A stretch of 64,000 bases of DNA from Chondromyces crocatus (GCF_001189295.1 NZ_CP012159.1:3236973-3300972); one strand, 5' to 3'. Positions 9,599 through 19,203 are shown, counted from the first letter of the stretch. Notes: generated from the letters alone by a model not told the origin. Translations and numbers: made by a program.

Positions 9599-10054
9599 AT
9601 GACCATCACCTCGCTCACCTCGATCGTCTTCTTCGCGCTCGTGCTCTACTTCGTCCTGAAGCGTCTCCTTCGCCGCAAGAAGAAGCAGGCCGTGGTGCGC
9701 CGGGACCGCAACGAGATCGAGCGCTGGCTCGACGACGCCCTCGCCCGCGAGCTGCACCGCAAGCTCGGCCTCGATCGCGACCTCCTCCAGCGCGCCCTCG
9801 AAGGCACCCCCGAGCCCGAAGCCGTCGGCGCCATGGAAGAAGCCGTGAAGGCGATGCAAGCGACCTACGCCTGGCGCCCCGAAGGCTCCGTGGAAGTCCG
9901 TCTCGACGTCACCTTCGAGGACGGCACGAGCGCGAACACCAGCCGCATCTTCCCCCGCAACGCCATGCCCGTGGCCGTCCGGGAAGAGTTCACCAGCACC
10001 GGCGCCTCGACCGTCCTCCGCGCCGTCTACTTCCCCTGGTCCACGCCCTCGTAG
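9599..10054 (+). CDS. Small membrane-anchored protein of unknown function
   Basis: A 151-residue protein begins at ATG 9599, preceded by CCGGAGG. Residues 4-21 form one hydrophobic helix (SLTSIVFFALVLYFVLK), followed at once by a basic patch RLLRRKKK, which predicts an N-out/C-in anchor with a cytoplasmic domain. The rest is charged, helical (ERWLDDALARELHRKLGLD), then beta-like (SVEVRLDVTFEDG). I do not recognise a family. Confidence 0.7.
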   Translation: MTITSLTSIVFFALVLYFVLKRLLRRKKKQAVVRRDRNEIERWLDDALARELHRKLGLDRDLLQRALEGTPEPEAVGAMEEAVKAMQATYAWRPEGSVEVRLDVTFEDGTSANTSRIFPRNAMPVAVREEFTSTGASTVLRAVYFPWSTPS

Positions 10055-10492
10055 ACGCCCTCCCCGCCAGCGGAAGCCGTCCCCGCCAGCGACGTCGATG
10101 CCGGAGGTCTGCGACGAAGCCGTGGGATGAAGCCCACGCTTCAATCACCAGCCGTCCGGCGGATGTGTCGCCAATCCGAGCTGTCGCTGGATGACGAGCG
10201 CGTCCTGTGAAGCGTTCGTCATAGAGCAAATGCGTGATGAACACGGTCACGCCGCGCGGGGGACCGAGACGTCGATCTCCGTATTCGCCCACCTTTCCAA
10301 AGCCGCTCGCAATGAACTGCGCTTGGTGATGGCGCCCCGCGCCCTGTGACCGCCTGATGGCCTCGCACCTTCTTCACGGCGCATCCCTTGCTCCGGGTGC
10401 CGTCGACGGATTCGAGCGTTCTGCGCGTGCACACCGCCCAGCTGCGCAGCCGGCACAGAGCCGCTCGAGTCTGGATTCCCGAGGAGGTCTCG
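10055..10492. other. Intergenic region, no convincing gene
   Basis: About 440 bp without a gene I can support. Two tiny plus-strand reading frames (about 10127-10210 and 10230-10355) have ATG starts and fairly natural composition, the second encoding SVFAHLSKAARNELRL, but neither has a recognisable family or strong ribosome binding site. They may be relics. Confidence 0.4.
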
Positions 10493-11515
10493 ATGTCCGA
10501 GAAATCATGCCGGACCCGCTGGCTCGCGACAGAAGTGATGAGCCGAAGACGCGCCCCTTTGCCTGGAATGGCAGCGCTCTTTTCGAGCGCCAGGCAAGGG
10601 GCAACGCAGGCGGTGCTCGCACTGTCGGCTGTGTGTCTGACGGCAGCTTGCGGGACGGCAGAGAATCCAGACGAGGCGCTTTCCGCTCACGAGAGCGGCG
10701 CGGGCTCCGAAAACGTCACGGAAACGAGTACATCTGCGCTCCTCGCGGAGCGCGCCCTGACCTGTGACCGCGAGACGATTGGCTACCTCGAGCACCGGCC
10801 GGCGGACGAGGCCAGAACTGGCAGCGAGCGCCATCCGACCCTGATCTTCCTCCACGGGAAGGGCCAGCGCGGCAAGAACCTGCAGGACCTCGTGAACGAG
10901 GAAGACGGACCGCTCAGGCACATCTCGAAGGGCCACCCCATGCGCTTCACCGTCGACGGCAAGACGGAGCAGCTCATCGTCATCGCTCCCCAGCTCTCGA
11001 CCGGACCCGAGGCACATCCTCTCGCATGGCTGACCTGCGTGATCGACCATGTCCTGGCCGACGAGCGCGTCGACCCGGATCGCCTCTATCTCACGGGCCT
11101 CTCCATGGGCGGTTACGGCACCTACACGGCCGTGACCCATCCGCCACTCGCTCGCAAGATCGCCGCTGCGGCGCCCATTGCAGGGGGAGGCCCTGCGGGG
11201 AAAGCCTGTGTCATTGCCGAGCACGACATCCCCATCTGGGCATTTCACGGTGACGCTGACGCGACCGTGCGGCTCTCGGCGGGAAGGCGCATGGTCGATG
11301 CCATCAATGCTTGCCCCGAGGCCTCGTTCACGCGACCCATCTTCACGATCTACCCGAGCGTCGGACACAACTCGTGGAGCCGCGCCTACAGCACGGGCCA
11401 CGCCTACCACGATCCAAACCTCTACGAGTGGCTGCTTCGACAACGCAGACGCCCCACCGACGAGGCACATCCTCCTGGAGCGCTCGAGGTTGCACCGCCT
11501 GTCACACCACCATGA
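10493..11515 (+). CDS. Secreted carboxylesterase/phospholipase-type alpha/beta hydrolase
   Basis: The 340-residue protein starts at ATG 10493 behind a strong GAGGAGG site. A hydrophobic segment ending in CLTAAC suggests export, perhaps as a lipoprotein. The hydrolase core has the oxyanion strand LIFLHGKGQRG and nucleophile elbow GLSMGGYG (Ser204). The likely acid is in FHGDADATV (Asp254 or Asp256) and the base in VGHNSW (His292). This matches the family of secreted 'predicted peptidase' esterases related to dienelactone hydrolase and feruloyl/acetyl esterases. The substrate is unknown; plant polysaccharide esters are plausible for a soil bacterium. Confidence 0.85.
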   Translation: MSEKSCRTRWLATEVMSRRRAPLPGMAALFSSARQGATQAVLALSAVCLTAACGTAENPDEALSAHESGAGSENVTETSTSALLAERALTCDRETIGYLEHRPADEARTGSERHPTLIFLHGKGQRGKNLQDLVNEEDGPLRHISKGHPMRFTVDGKTEQLIVIAPQLSTGPEAHPLAWLTCVIDHVLADERVDPDRLYLTGLSMGGYGTYTAVTHPPLARKIAAAAPIAGGGPAGKACVIAEHDIPIWAFHGDADATVRLSAGRRMVDAINACPEASFTRPIFTIYPSVGHNSWSRAYSTGHAYHDPNLYEWLLRQRRRPTDEAHPPGALEVAPPVTPP

Positions 11516-11745
11516 CAGCGACACGGTGGCGAGGCACCCGTACGTCACGCGCGCATGACATCACCGCAGTGCCCGGCCCTCTCTCGGAACGCACTGCGCT
11601 CCAAGACGGCATCGCCGCGGGTGAAATCGCAGCCCTCGCGCCCTTCGCGCCCCTCGCGCCCCTCGTCGTGGCCTCTCGTCGACGTCTCCTTCCTCTGCGC
11701 TCGCCACCGGCACGGTTGCTGCTGAAGCGACGTGCCGAGGTGATC

Positions 11746-12714
11746 ATGAACAAGACTCCCTGGATGATGGCGCTGCTCCTGGCCGGCCTTGGCGCGTGCA
11801 CGAGCGGGGTGCCGTCGGATCTCGACGAGACGCACGATGCGGACGACGCATCCGCCGAGGACCTCCGGGCGCCCACGTCCCTCGACGAGATCGAAGCCCT
11901 GAACGCGCGCCCCTGCGGCGACGACACCATCGCCGTCGTGACCGACGCGCTCAACAACCAGTACGTCTTCTGCGCCCTCGGCGATGGCCGCGTCGGCGTC
12001 CTCGAGAGCTCCTGGGATCCCGGCGCCGCCCCGCCTTTGACCGACAGCATCCCCGACCCCGTCGCCCTGCTGGAGACCGTCACCGGCAGCGCCGCCGACG
12101 TGCCCCCCGAGATCTTCGACGCCGTCCGCGCAGGCATCCCCGTGCGCGAGACCTTCCGCCTGGGCATCCGCCGCACCGACGCCCCCCGCGCCGCCGCGGC
12201 CGGGTGCAACTTCACGACCTTCCAGAACACCTACTGCGGCACCGACGAGGACAGCCCCTGGGACGAGTTCGCCAGCAACTTCGTCCACAACCATTCGTCG
12301 GTGTACCCGGACCTCGACTGCACGCACGGCAACCGCTTCTGCTCCGCCGCGCTGAACCACACCCGCATCGCCAGCGCACAGCCCGCGTACCTCGAAGGCG
12401 GCAGCGGCCCCGTCTGGCGTGGCGCCTGCGCTGCCAGAGACGTCGTGCTCTCCTGCGGCGGCTCCACCCTGTTCGAGGCGTCACGGCGCGAGACGGCGGG
12501 CACCGGCGCGTGGACCGCGAGCCTCGCCAACTACTGGATCGCCGAGAACACCTACGCCGTCTGGGTGATGTACGCCGACACGGGGAACTGCGTCGCCAGC
12601 GCCGACAACGACGACATGATGTACAAGACGGTGAGCGAGCCCGGCGCCTACAACCACTACTCGCTCTTCTTCCTCAAGTGGGTGGCGAACACCATCGCCT
12701 GCGAGCCTCGCTAG
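11746..12714 (+). CDS. Lipoprotein of unknown function, Cys-rich
   Basis: The 322-residue protein starts at ATG 11746 with GCCGAGG upstream. The signal sequence MNKTPWMMALLLAGLGAC has lipobox LGAC (Cys19), followed by an Asp/Glu-rich spacer. The remainder contains at least ten cysteines and aromatic-rich segments (TFQNTYCGTDEDSPWDEF, NYWIAENTYAVWVMYAD). No enzyme motif was recognised. It is probably an outer-membrane or surface lipoprotein. The 230 bp before it hold no gene. Confidence 0.7.
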   Translation: MNKTPWMMALLLAGLGACTSGVPSDLDETHDADDASAEDLRAPTSLDEIEALNARPCGDDTIAVVTDALNNQYVFCALGDGRVGVLESSWDPGAAPPLTDSIPDPVALLETVTGSAADVPPEIFDAVRAGIPVRETFRLGIRRTDAPRAAAAGCNFTTFQNTYCGTDEDSPWDEFASNFVHNHSSVYPDLDCTHGNRFCSAALNHTRIASAQPAYLEGGSGPVWRGACAARDVVLSCGGSTLFEASRRETAGTGAWTASLANYWIAENTYAVWVMYADTGNCVASADNDDMMYKTVSEPGAYNHYSLFFLKWVANTIACEPR

Positions 12715-12719
12715 AGGCG

Positions 12720-13085
12720 TCAGCGCGCCTCGGCGTCGTCCCCCTCGCAGGCACCCACGTGCTGGTACTTCTCCGAGGTCCAGACGCACCCGTAGATGGT
12801 CTTGCCGTCGCAGCCGCAGAAGGGATCGGCGCAGGGCGGCGGCGGGGGCGAGCAGACCGGCTGCACCTCCGGCCCACAGCCTGCCTCGTGGTAGAGGTGC
12901 ATCTCCCCCTCGGGACACGCGCCGCCCTGACCCGAGCCTCCTTGCGCGGACCCCCCCTCGCCCGCGCTTCCTCCCCCCGAGCCGCCGTTGCCTCCGGAGC
13001 CGTCATCGACGGTGGTGGAGGAAGAGCACGCGGTCATCGCCGCGGAGAGGGCGAACAGCAACGAGGCAAGGTGAATGCGGGGCAT
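12720..13085 (-). CDS. Small lipoprotein with Kazal-like cysteine motif
   Basis: The 121-residue protein begins MPRIHLASLLFALSAAMTAC (lipobox MTAC, Cys20) followed by a Ser/Gly-rich spacer typical of myxobacterial lipoproteins. The C-terminal half has CADPFCGCDGKTIYGC...GAC, resembling the CGCDGKTY core of Kazal-type protease-inhibitor domains, though spacing is not canonical. It is convergent with the preceding lipoprotein gene, with only 5 bp between stops. A role as a surface inhibitor is inference only. Confidence 0.65.
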   Translation of the reverse strand: MPRIHLASLLFALSAAMTACSSSTTVDDGSGGNGGSGGGSAGEGGSAQGGSGQGGACPEGEMHLYHEAGCGPEVQPVCSPPPPPCADPFCGCDGKTIYGCVWTSEKYQHVGACEGDDAEAR

Positions 13086-13389
13086 GGGACCGTTGTACAG
13101 GCCCCCCATGCCAGGAGCCATCGCTCGATGGTCGTCGGGTCGGGGCAGCTCCCACGCGGTCGGAGATGCCGTGGGCCATGGCGACGCCGAGCGATCGAGA
13201 GGTGCTGGTGAGCGGGGCGAGGGCGGGGCTTCGCGTCCGGGTGGCCATCGTCTCGATTCGGAGGTCGGTGAGCGCTGACGTGTGGAGTTCGTTCTTCTAT
13301 GGGTGGAACGACGTCGTGCGACGCAGGAATTCCATCCACCGCCAGAGGAATTGTTTCCCTGTTCACGAGAAAGCGACCTCTGACTCGTC
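13086..13389. other. Leader/intergenic region before the 42-bp array
   Basis: About 300 bp upstream of the Kazal-like lipoprotein gene. It should contain that gene's promoter. No gene or clear hexamer pair is visible. Confidence 0.4.
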
Positions 13390-13978
13390 AATGCGGAAGA
13401 ACGATCGTCGAACGGCGTTCGCTGACACGAGAATGCGGAACGACGATCGTCGAACGGCGTTCGCTGACACGAGAATGCGGAACGACGACCGTCGAACGGC
13501 GTTCGCTGACACGAGAATGCGGAACGACGATCGTCGAACGGCGTTCGCTGGCACGAGAATGCGGAACGACGATCGTCGAACGGCGATCCCTGGCTCGATG
13601 TCGGAAGGACGATCGTCGAGAGGGCGTTCACTGGCACGTGAAGGCGGAAGGACGATCGTCGAATGGCGTTCGCTGGCACGTGAAGGCGGAAGGACGATCG
13701 TCGAATGGCGTTCGTTGGCACGAGAATGCGGAACGACGATCGTCGAACGACAATCGACGATTCGTGAATGCGGAAAGACGATCGTCGAACGGTGATCCCT
13801 GGCACGAGGGTGAAAGGACGAGGGACGGAGCGGCGGTTTCTGGCACGAGAATGCGGAACGACGATCGTCGAACGGCGTTCGCTGGCACGAGAATGCGGAA
13901 GGACGACCGTCGAACGGCGTTCGCTGGCACGAGAATGCGGAACGACGATCGTCGAACGGTGTTCGCTGGCATGTGAAG
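13390..13978. repeat. 42-bp minisatellite, about 14 units, each with a 12-bp palindrome
   Basis: A 42-bp unit starting AATGCGGAACGACGATCGTC repeats at 13390, 13432, 13474, 13516 and onward to about 13975, with point variation and a few slightly altered units (for example near 13600 and 13800). Most units contain the perfect palindrome CGACGATCGTCG. Because 42 is divisible by three, reading frames stay open on both strands and give 14-residue repeats (MRNDDRRTAFAGTR on plus; complementary repeats on minus), but no start signal, signal peptide or end domain accompanies them. It lies between the lipoprotein gene and the glycan operon terminus. Confidence 0.85.
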
Positions 13979-14253
13979 GCTGCAGAGCGATCGCTCTGGT
14001 GCGCAGACCGGCATGTGAGGGATGCCGACCGATCGTTCCGGTACGCCGACGGACACGCGAAAGGCGCAACGGCCAGCGTTCGCTGGAGGGGGCGCTTGCT
14101 GGTGACGGGAACCCTCTCTTCGTTGACCGTCCCCTGGTGGGCAAAGGTCGAATGAAGAGAAGGTCCCTGCGGAGAGCGACCATGTCGCCATGGTGGTCGA
14201 CGACGGAGGACTCGCTCGTGGGAGGGCGAGGTCTTCGCAGGGAAGGTGCCGTC
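13979..14253. other. Degenerate end of the minisatellite and intergenic DNA
   Basis: Decayed units continue to about 14095 (GCGATCGCTCTGG, CCGATCGTTCCGG) and then ordinary GC-rich DNA runs to the stop codon of the GT2 gene. No gene or clear terminator seen. Confidence 0.5.
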
Positions 14254-16512
14254 TCAGGGGCGCTGCGCTTCCTGCATCTCGTGCAGGTCCGCAGCGTCGA
14301 AGCGAACGTCGGCCAGGCGCACCTGCGCACGAACTGCAACGGAGAGCAGCTCGGTGCCGAAGGCCTCCGGGAAGGCGTTCTTGCTCGATTTCAGCAGCGT
14401 GATCACGGTCCCCAGGCTCTCCACGACGGCCGCGAGCCGACGGCTGGCGCACGCTTCGATGCTCGGGCGATCCAGGCTGCGCGTGTCCCTCAGCGCCTCG
14501 TAGAGGCCGACGCCGAGTGCGTCCGCGATCATGTCATGCACCGCGCTCTCCCGTGGAGGTCTCCCCTTGCGTGGGGTGCGGTCGTGGAACAGCGGGAAGG
14601 AGGCCCTCGCGATGCGGGCCCCGCCGGCCTGACAGGTGATGCACCACGTGGTGTCGCCGCGACGTGAGCGGATGCGGCCCCAGCGGAGCTGCACGAAGTC
14701 TTCGGGTCGCAGGACGCGCGGGGTGAGGAGGAGGGTGTTGCCTCCAGCCACGCTGGCAGCCTCCAGGTCGCCCCAGGCGCTCGCAGGAGCGCCGAGCCAG
14801 GGCAGGGCGGGTCGGGTCACCGGCAAGCCCTGGAGCAATCGGTCGACGACGGTCTCCCAGGACCATGCCCCGGACCGGCTCCACCAGGCCATGCGCATCG
14901 GGACGTGCAGCTCTGGCAGCGGATCGGTGCTCAGATCGTAGTAGGCGTCGCGTCGGCCGAGCTGCACCGCGGTGGGGTGCAGTGGGCCTTCCGTGAGGCG
15001 CTCGGGCGTGGCGGGGGTCGCCAGATCGAGGAGCTGACGCCGCAGGGTTCCGAGCGCAGGGACGGGGGGCGCTCCGCTGTTGCCGCCGAGGAGCGCGTCC
15101 ACGCCGCGTGGGCCGTGCTGGAGGGCCAGGCACGCCACCCGGTGGAGCAGCGATCCTCCAGGGACCAGGCGGAATCCCCGCGTGTTCGAGGGCACGAGCA
15201 TCTCGAAGCGAAAGTCCTCGTCGAGCATCCACAGCGGCTCGTCCGGGGAAGGCGTCCAGGCGCGGTGCTGCGCGGCGCGATGCGCGAAGCGCCGGGCTTC
15301 GGTCAACGAGAGCGGCCGGTCGGCCCGCGGGACGTCGTGCTGGGTGATCGCGACGCGGCGATCGGTCCAGCGTCGCAGGACCGCATCGTGGGCCTGGTCG
15401 ACCTCGGGATCCTGGTCGTTGCGCACGAAGAGGATCTCGATGCCAGGGCCTTCGATGCCGAGGCGCCAGCCGGATCGGTCGAGGGCGGTCTGGAGCGAGG
15501 CGAGGAACCCGGCGACGCTGCCCGGCGTGTCGGTGGTGATGACGAGGAGGCGAAGCCTTCGCAGCCGCGGAGCGCCTCGTTCCCGCTCGAAGGCGTGGCT
15601 CAAGCGGTCGATGAAGGCCTGGTGGGCGTCGGTCTCGTCGTCGCTCCGGCACGTGGCTTCCAGCAGTGCCGTCTCGGCGGCGTGCAGGAGGCCCGGGAAA
15701 TGCGCAGGGAGCGTGCCTGCCTTCGAGGCGCGCAGAAGGCGCCGTTCGAGGGCGGGCAGGGTCCACGGGTCCACGTCCCAGAGCGCGATGGCGCGTGCCC
15801 GGAAGGCGGCCTCCTGGCGATGATCCATCGTGGGGCCGTGGGCATCGAGGAAGCCCTCCATGCCCGGGGGGATGGCGCTCGCGCCTCGCCGCGAGAGGCG
15901 TTCCCCGTCGTGGGCGTGGTACTCCACGAGGGGCTCGCAGATGCGCCGGTAGTGCACGGGTCGGGCCTCGACGAGGCGGAGCCCGAAGTCCATGTCGTTG
16001 AACGCGGGCAGGTGCTCCGAGAAGCCTTCCGCCTTCCCGTAGAGCGCGCGGGTGAGCACCAGGTTGCTGCCTCGGATTCCGGGGTTGGCGACGAGGAAGG
16101 CGGTCCGGGTGAGTTCCTGGGGAGGGACTTTCTCCGGGCGGATGGCGTCGTGGGTGTGTTTCTCGAAGGCGGTCAGGGCGAGGTCGAATCCTGGGCCCTC
16201 TGCGAACACGGCGGCGAGGTAGCCGGGTTTCCAGACGTCGTCGTCGTCGAGGAAGCACAGGTGGTGTGCGCGCGCTTCTCGTGCCCCCTGGTTGCGGGCT
16301 GCGCCGGCTCCTCGGGGGCGCCCCGTGGACAGCACACGGCAAGGGAGGCCGTCGATCTGGGAGAGCACCTCGGTCCGTCGAGCGTCGTCGCCGTCGACGA
16401 CGACGAGGATCTCCCGTGGGCGCGTGGTCTGGGCGAGCACGGAGGAGAGGGCCCTGCGGAGAAAGGTGGGGCGGTCTCCACGGGTCGGGATGATGACGGC
16501 GGCATCAATCAT
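14254..16512 (-). CDS. GT2-family glycosyltransferase with large C-terminal extension
   Basis: The 752-residue protein starts at ATG 16512. Its first 8 bp overlap the end of the upstream gene. The N-terminal 250 residues are a GT-A fold of family 2: DAAVIIPTRGDRPTFLRRAL, ILVVVDGDD, GAGAARNQGA, and the metal-binding FLDDDDVW. The remaining 500 residues include a second region (LRLLVITTDTPG, EILFVRNDQDP, MLDEDFRF) that itself resembles a GT-A-like domain with a DED motif. The protein may therefore hold two transferase-like modules. It is the last gene of a six-gene overlapping operon and probably adds one or more sugars to the glycan built by that operon. Confidence 0.8.
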   Translation of the reverse strand: MIDAAVIIPTRGDRPTFLRRALSSVLAQTTRPREILVVVDGDDARRTEVLSQIDGLPCRVLSTGRPRGAGAARNQGAREARAHHLCFLDDDDVWKPGYLAAVFAEGPGFDLALTAFEKHTHDAIRPEKVPPQELTRTAFLVANPGIRGSNLVLTRALYGKAEGFSEHLPAFNDMDFGLRLVEARPVHYRRICEPLVEYHAHDGERLSRRGASAIPPGMEGFLDAHGPTMDHRQEAAFRARAIALWDVDPWTLPALERRLLRASKAGTLPAHFPGLLHAAETALLEATCRSDDETDAHQAFIDRLSHAFERERGAPRLRRLRLLVITTDTPGSVAGFLASLQTALDRSGWRLGIEGPGIEILFVRNDQDPEVDQAHDAVLRRWTDRRVAITQHDVPRADRPLSLTEARRFAHRAAQHRAWTPSPDEPLWMLDEDFRFEMLVPSNTRGFRLVPGGSLLHRVACLALQHGPRGVDALLGGNSGAPPVPALGTLRRQLLDLATPATPERLTEGPLHPTAVQLGRRDAYYDLSTDPLPELHVPMRMAWWSRSGAWSWETVVDRLLQGLPVTRPALPWLGAPASAWGDLEAASVAGGNTLLLTPRVLRPEDFVQLRWGRIRSRRGDTTWCITCQAGGARIARASFPLFHDRTPRKGRPPRESAVHDMIADALGVGLYEALRDTRSLDRPSIEACASRRLAAVVESLGTVITLLKSSKNAFPEAFGTELLSVAVRAQVRLADVRFDAADLHEMQEAQRP

Positions 16513-17638
16513 GGGCGGGGCGCTGGCGCCACCAGCGATGGATGTCGTCGGCGATCTGGGCTCCACCTTTCGGACCGAGGGCGGTGCGAAAGGCGAGGCG
16601 TGCGTCGGTGCGCGCGGAGACGGTGTGGATCTGGTGGAGCAGGTGCTGCGCCATGACGCGGAGGGACCCGTCCGAGCGCGTGAGCCGTCGCAGGCTGTCG
16701 AGCACGCCGTGCGTGTACGCGCCCTCGTCGTCGATCTGGTGCGGCAACGGCAGGCTGGGATCCAGCGCCGGGAGGTTCAGGCCGGGCGGGACGAGCGCGG
16801 CGTCTTCGTACCTGGCGAGCTGGAGAACCTGGGTCGCATTCTGGGGTGGGAGGAAGACGAGCGGGAGGTCGAGTGCGAGGGCCTCGAAGATGGCATTGAG
16901 GCCAGGGGCGGTGAGGAACAAGGCCGCGTCGGCGAGCGCTTGCAGGTAGGCGTGCTGGGGCAAGCAGACGGCCTTCGCGCGCGGGGGCAAGACCCGTTCG
17001 AGCACGTGGCAGGCATCGGCGCCGGCCGCGACGAGGACGGGGCCTTCGGGCAGGAGCGGTTCGGCTTCGCGGAGGAGGTGACCGATGCCTTCGAGGAACA
17101 TGGGCGCGTCGTCCGGGTGGATGAAGCGGGAGCGGACCCCGCCGAGGTTGACGACCGTGCCGCGTGGGGCCTGGGAGCGCGGTGGCAAGCTGCGGATCAG
17201 GGGGCCGACGAGGTGAGGGCGCGACGCCGCGGGAAGGGTCTGGAGCCGCTCCTTCACGCCAGGAAAGGCCTGGGCGTAGGTACGCTCGGCGGCCGACCAG
17301 ACGAGATGGTCTTTGCGCGCCGTGTACCAGTAGAGGATGTCGACGAAGAACACGGGCAGTCCGCGGCGGAGGTACACTTCGACGTTCGTCAGGTTCGACA
17401 CCACGAGCGCGGCATCGAGGGGTTCATCCGCGATGGCTGCCGCCACGGCGTGGGGATCTTTGACGTCGACGGCGAGGGTGCGGCGTACGGCAGGATCGGT
17501 GCCGAGCAGCTCTGCCGAGACATCCCGCACGAGCGCCGTGGCGTCGGCGTCGAGGTGGTCGAGGATCGAGAGGAGCGCCGAGCTCGATCCGTAGGCCATG
17601 GGGTTCGCGTCGCACAGGAGCTGGAGTTTCCGCGTCAT
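16505..17638 (-). CDS. GT-B-like glycosyltransferase
   Basis: The 377-residue protein starts at ATG 17638, overlapping the carbamoyltransferase stop by ATGA. The N-terminal half begins LQLLCDANPMAYGSSSALLS and alternates strands and helices. The C-terminal half carries FLTAPGLNAIFEALALDLPL, with LPPQNATQ, close to the nucleotide-sugar binding pattern of GT1/GT28-type enzymes. This supports a GT-B fold, but overall similarity to a named family is not obvious from sequence alone. It lies between a carbamoyltransferase and a GT2 enzyme in the operon, so transfer of a carbamoylated or to-be-modified sugar is a reasonable inference. Confidence 0.6.
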   Translation of the reverse strand: MTRKLQLLCDANPMAYGSSSALLSILDHLDADATALVRDVSAELLGTDPAVRRTLAVDVKDPHAVAAAIADEPLDAALVVSNLTNVEVYLRRGLPVFFVDILYWYTARKDHLVWSAAERTYAQAFPGVKERLQTLPAASRPHLVGPLIRSLPPRSQAPRGTVVNLGGVRSRFIHPDDAPMFLEGIGHLLREAEPLLPEGPVLVAAGADACHVLERVLPPRAKAVCLPQHAYLQALADAALFLTAPGLNAIFEALALDLPLVFLPPQNATQVLQLARYEDAALVPPGLNLPALDPSLPLPHQIDDEGAYTHGVLDSLRRLTRSDGSLRVMAQHLLHQIHTVSARTDARLAFRTALGPKGGAQIADDIHRWWRQRPAHD

Positions 17639-19203
17639 GAGGCCTCCGTGGCGAAGCGCGCCGCCGTGGTCTCGTCGCGGGGGACGAGCCAGCCATCGAG
17701 CCACGCGAAGTCGAGGTCGGACTGGTCGAGCGCTTCCAGGGCGCGGCGAGCGCCGTGAATCAGGGGGCGTCCCTGGGTGTTGAACGAGGTGTTCAGCACG
17801 ATCGGAGGCTCGCCCTGCCGTTCCAGGTGGTCCAGCAGCCGACCCAGGAGCGTGTCTGGCGAGACGGTCTGGACCCGCGCCGTGCCATCGAGGTGAGCGG
17901 AGGCCGGGAAGCGTTCGAGGGCATCTCGGTGCAGCGGGGCGGCGAACGACATGTAGGGCGACGATGGGGGGTCTGGCAGGAACTGATGCGCGCGCGCTGC
18001 GGCGATGGCAGGCGCGAGCGGCCGGTACCACTCCCGGGATTTGATCCGCGCGTTGATCCGCTCCTTGGTCGCGATCGACCCGGGCAAGGCGAGGAGAGAG
18101 CGATGTCCGAGCGCGCGGGGGCCCAGCTCGGCGCGGCCGCTGGCGACCCCGATGATGGCGCCGCGACGCAGCAAGGTCGCGAGGTGATCGAGATCGGTAC
18201 GGACTGCAGCGCGCCGCCGCAGCTCGTCCGGGGAAACGTCCTGCTGCAAGGGCAAGCCGACGAAGACGTCGGGTCGCGCGGTGGGTCGTTCGACGGACCA
18301 GAGCGCGCCGACGGCAATGCCAGCGTCGTTCGGCGCAGGGGGCACGTGGACGGGCAGGCCGAAGGTGCGGCGGATGCACTCGTTGGCGCGCACGTTCAGC
18401 GCGCAGCCGCCCGTGAGGACGATGCCGTCGTCGCCTTCGGTGAGGTGGTCTCGGACGGCCTGCAGGGTGAGCTGCTCGAAGACATGCTGGCTCGTCGCGG
18501 CGAGATCGCGCGCGTCGTCGCTGGACAGGGCGTCGGGCTCCAGCGGAAGGCCCAGGCTCTCGCCGAGCGAATACAGCGCCTGGTACGGCTCCTGGTAATG
18601 GCGGTAGTACTCCGCGACGGGGGCGAGCCAGGCTTCCCGGACGCGCCCGAGCGCCGCGTAGGCCATGATCTTTCCCGCGAGGGAGAGGTGCCCTGCGCGC
18701 GGTTGGGGGCGCCTGCCGGTGACCTCGGGCATGGTGATGGCGAGGAGCCGGTAAGGGGTGCCCAGGTTGAGCGGGAGCCGGTGCGCGTGGACGAGGGTGT
18801 CGTCGTTCACGCGGTACACGTTGAACGTCCCGTCGTTGCCGCCGCCGTCGAAGGAGAGGACGAGGGGCCTTCGGAAGGGCGCGTCGTGGATGCCGTGCAG
18901 CGCGTGGGCGCGGTGGTGGTCCACCGTGACCCACCGATCGGCCGAGACCAGCTCGGCGAGGATCCGCCGCTGGGACGGCATGACCCAGCTCGTGACGGCG
19001 ACGTCGAAATGCTCGATGCCCGTCTCCTGCACGGCCGCCTCGATGGCCTTCCGCCATTGTTGCCGGAATGTCGCTTCGTCGCGGGCGCTGGCGAAGTACC
19101 GCTCCTCGAACAGCCTCTCGAGTTCGAGCGCGAGGCGCAGCACGCCATCCTGGGCGATGGCGAGGTTGGCGTCGTGCTGGGTGTGAAATGCGATGGTCTT
19201 CAA
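17635..19203 (-). CDS. Carbamoyltransferase, NodU/CmcH/TobZ type
   Basis: The 522-residue enzyme should transfer a carbamoyl group from carbamoyl phosphate, via carbamoyl-adenylate, to a hydroxyl on a sugar or natural product. Visible family features are a short YrdC/Kae1-like first domain with metal-site motif DHHRAHALHG, LVLSFDGGGNDG, GGCALNVRAN, and in the second domain SGRAELGPRALGHRSLLA and PPIVLNTSFNTQG. Length fits the 530-600 residues usual for the family. The start at 19203 overlaps the M20-like gene by 4 bp. In known systems this enzyme decorates Nod factors, cephamycins or aminoglycosides; here the glycosyltransferases beside it suggest a sugar acceptor. Confidence 0.9.
   Translation of the reverse strand: MKTIAFHTQHDANLAIAQDGVLRLALELERLFEERYFASARDEATFRQQWRKAIEAAVQETGIEHFDVAVTSWVMPSQRRILAELVSADRWVTVDHHRAHALHGIHDAPFRRPLVLSFDGGGNDGTFNVYRVNDDTLVHAHRLPLNLGTPYRLLAITMPEVTGRRPQPRAGHLSLAGKIMAYAALGRVREAWLAPVAEYYRHYQEPYQALYSLGESLGLPLEPDALSSDDARDLAATSQHVFEQLTLQAVRDHLTEGDDGIVLTGGCALNVRANECIRRTFGLPVHVPPAPNDAGIAVGALWSVERPTARPDVFVGLPLQQDVSPDELRRRAAVRTDLDHLATLLRRGAIIGVASGRAELGPRALGHRSLLALPGSIATKERINARIKSREWYRPLAPAIAAARAHQFLPDPPSSPYMSFAAPLHRDALERFPASAHLDGTARVQTVSPDTLLGRLLDHLERQGEPPIVLNTSFNTQGRPLIHGARRALEALDQSDLDFAWLDGWLVPRDETTAARFATEAS

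Noticed and set aside
6967-10194. Very long plus-strand frame over three genes
   Set aside because: Covers several well-supported genes in the other frames and has His/Arg/Pro-rich composition typical of GC-rich shadows.
10230-10355. Small plus-strand frame of 41 codons
   Set aside because: Composition is plausible but there is no ribosome site, family or conservation evidence.
13299-13976. Repeat-protein gene in the 42-bp array
   Set aside because: Open frames occur on both strands only because 42 is divisible by three; no ribosome site, signal or terminal domain.
13390-13978. CRISPR array
   Set aside because: There are no variable spacers; whole 42-bp units repeat, and no cas genes are present.
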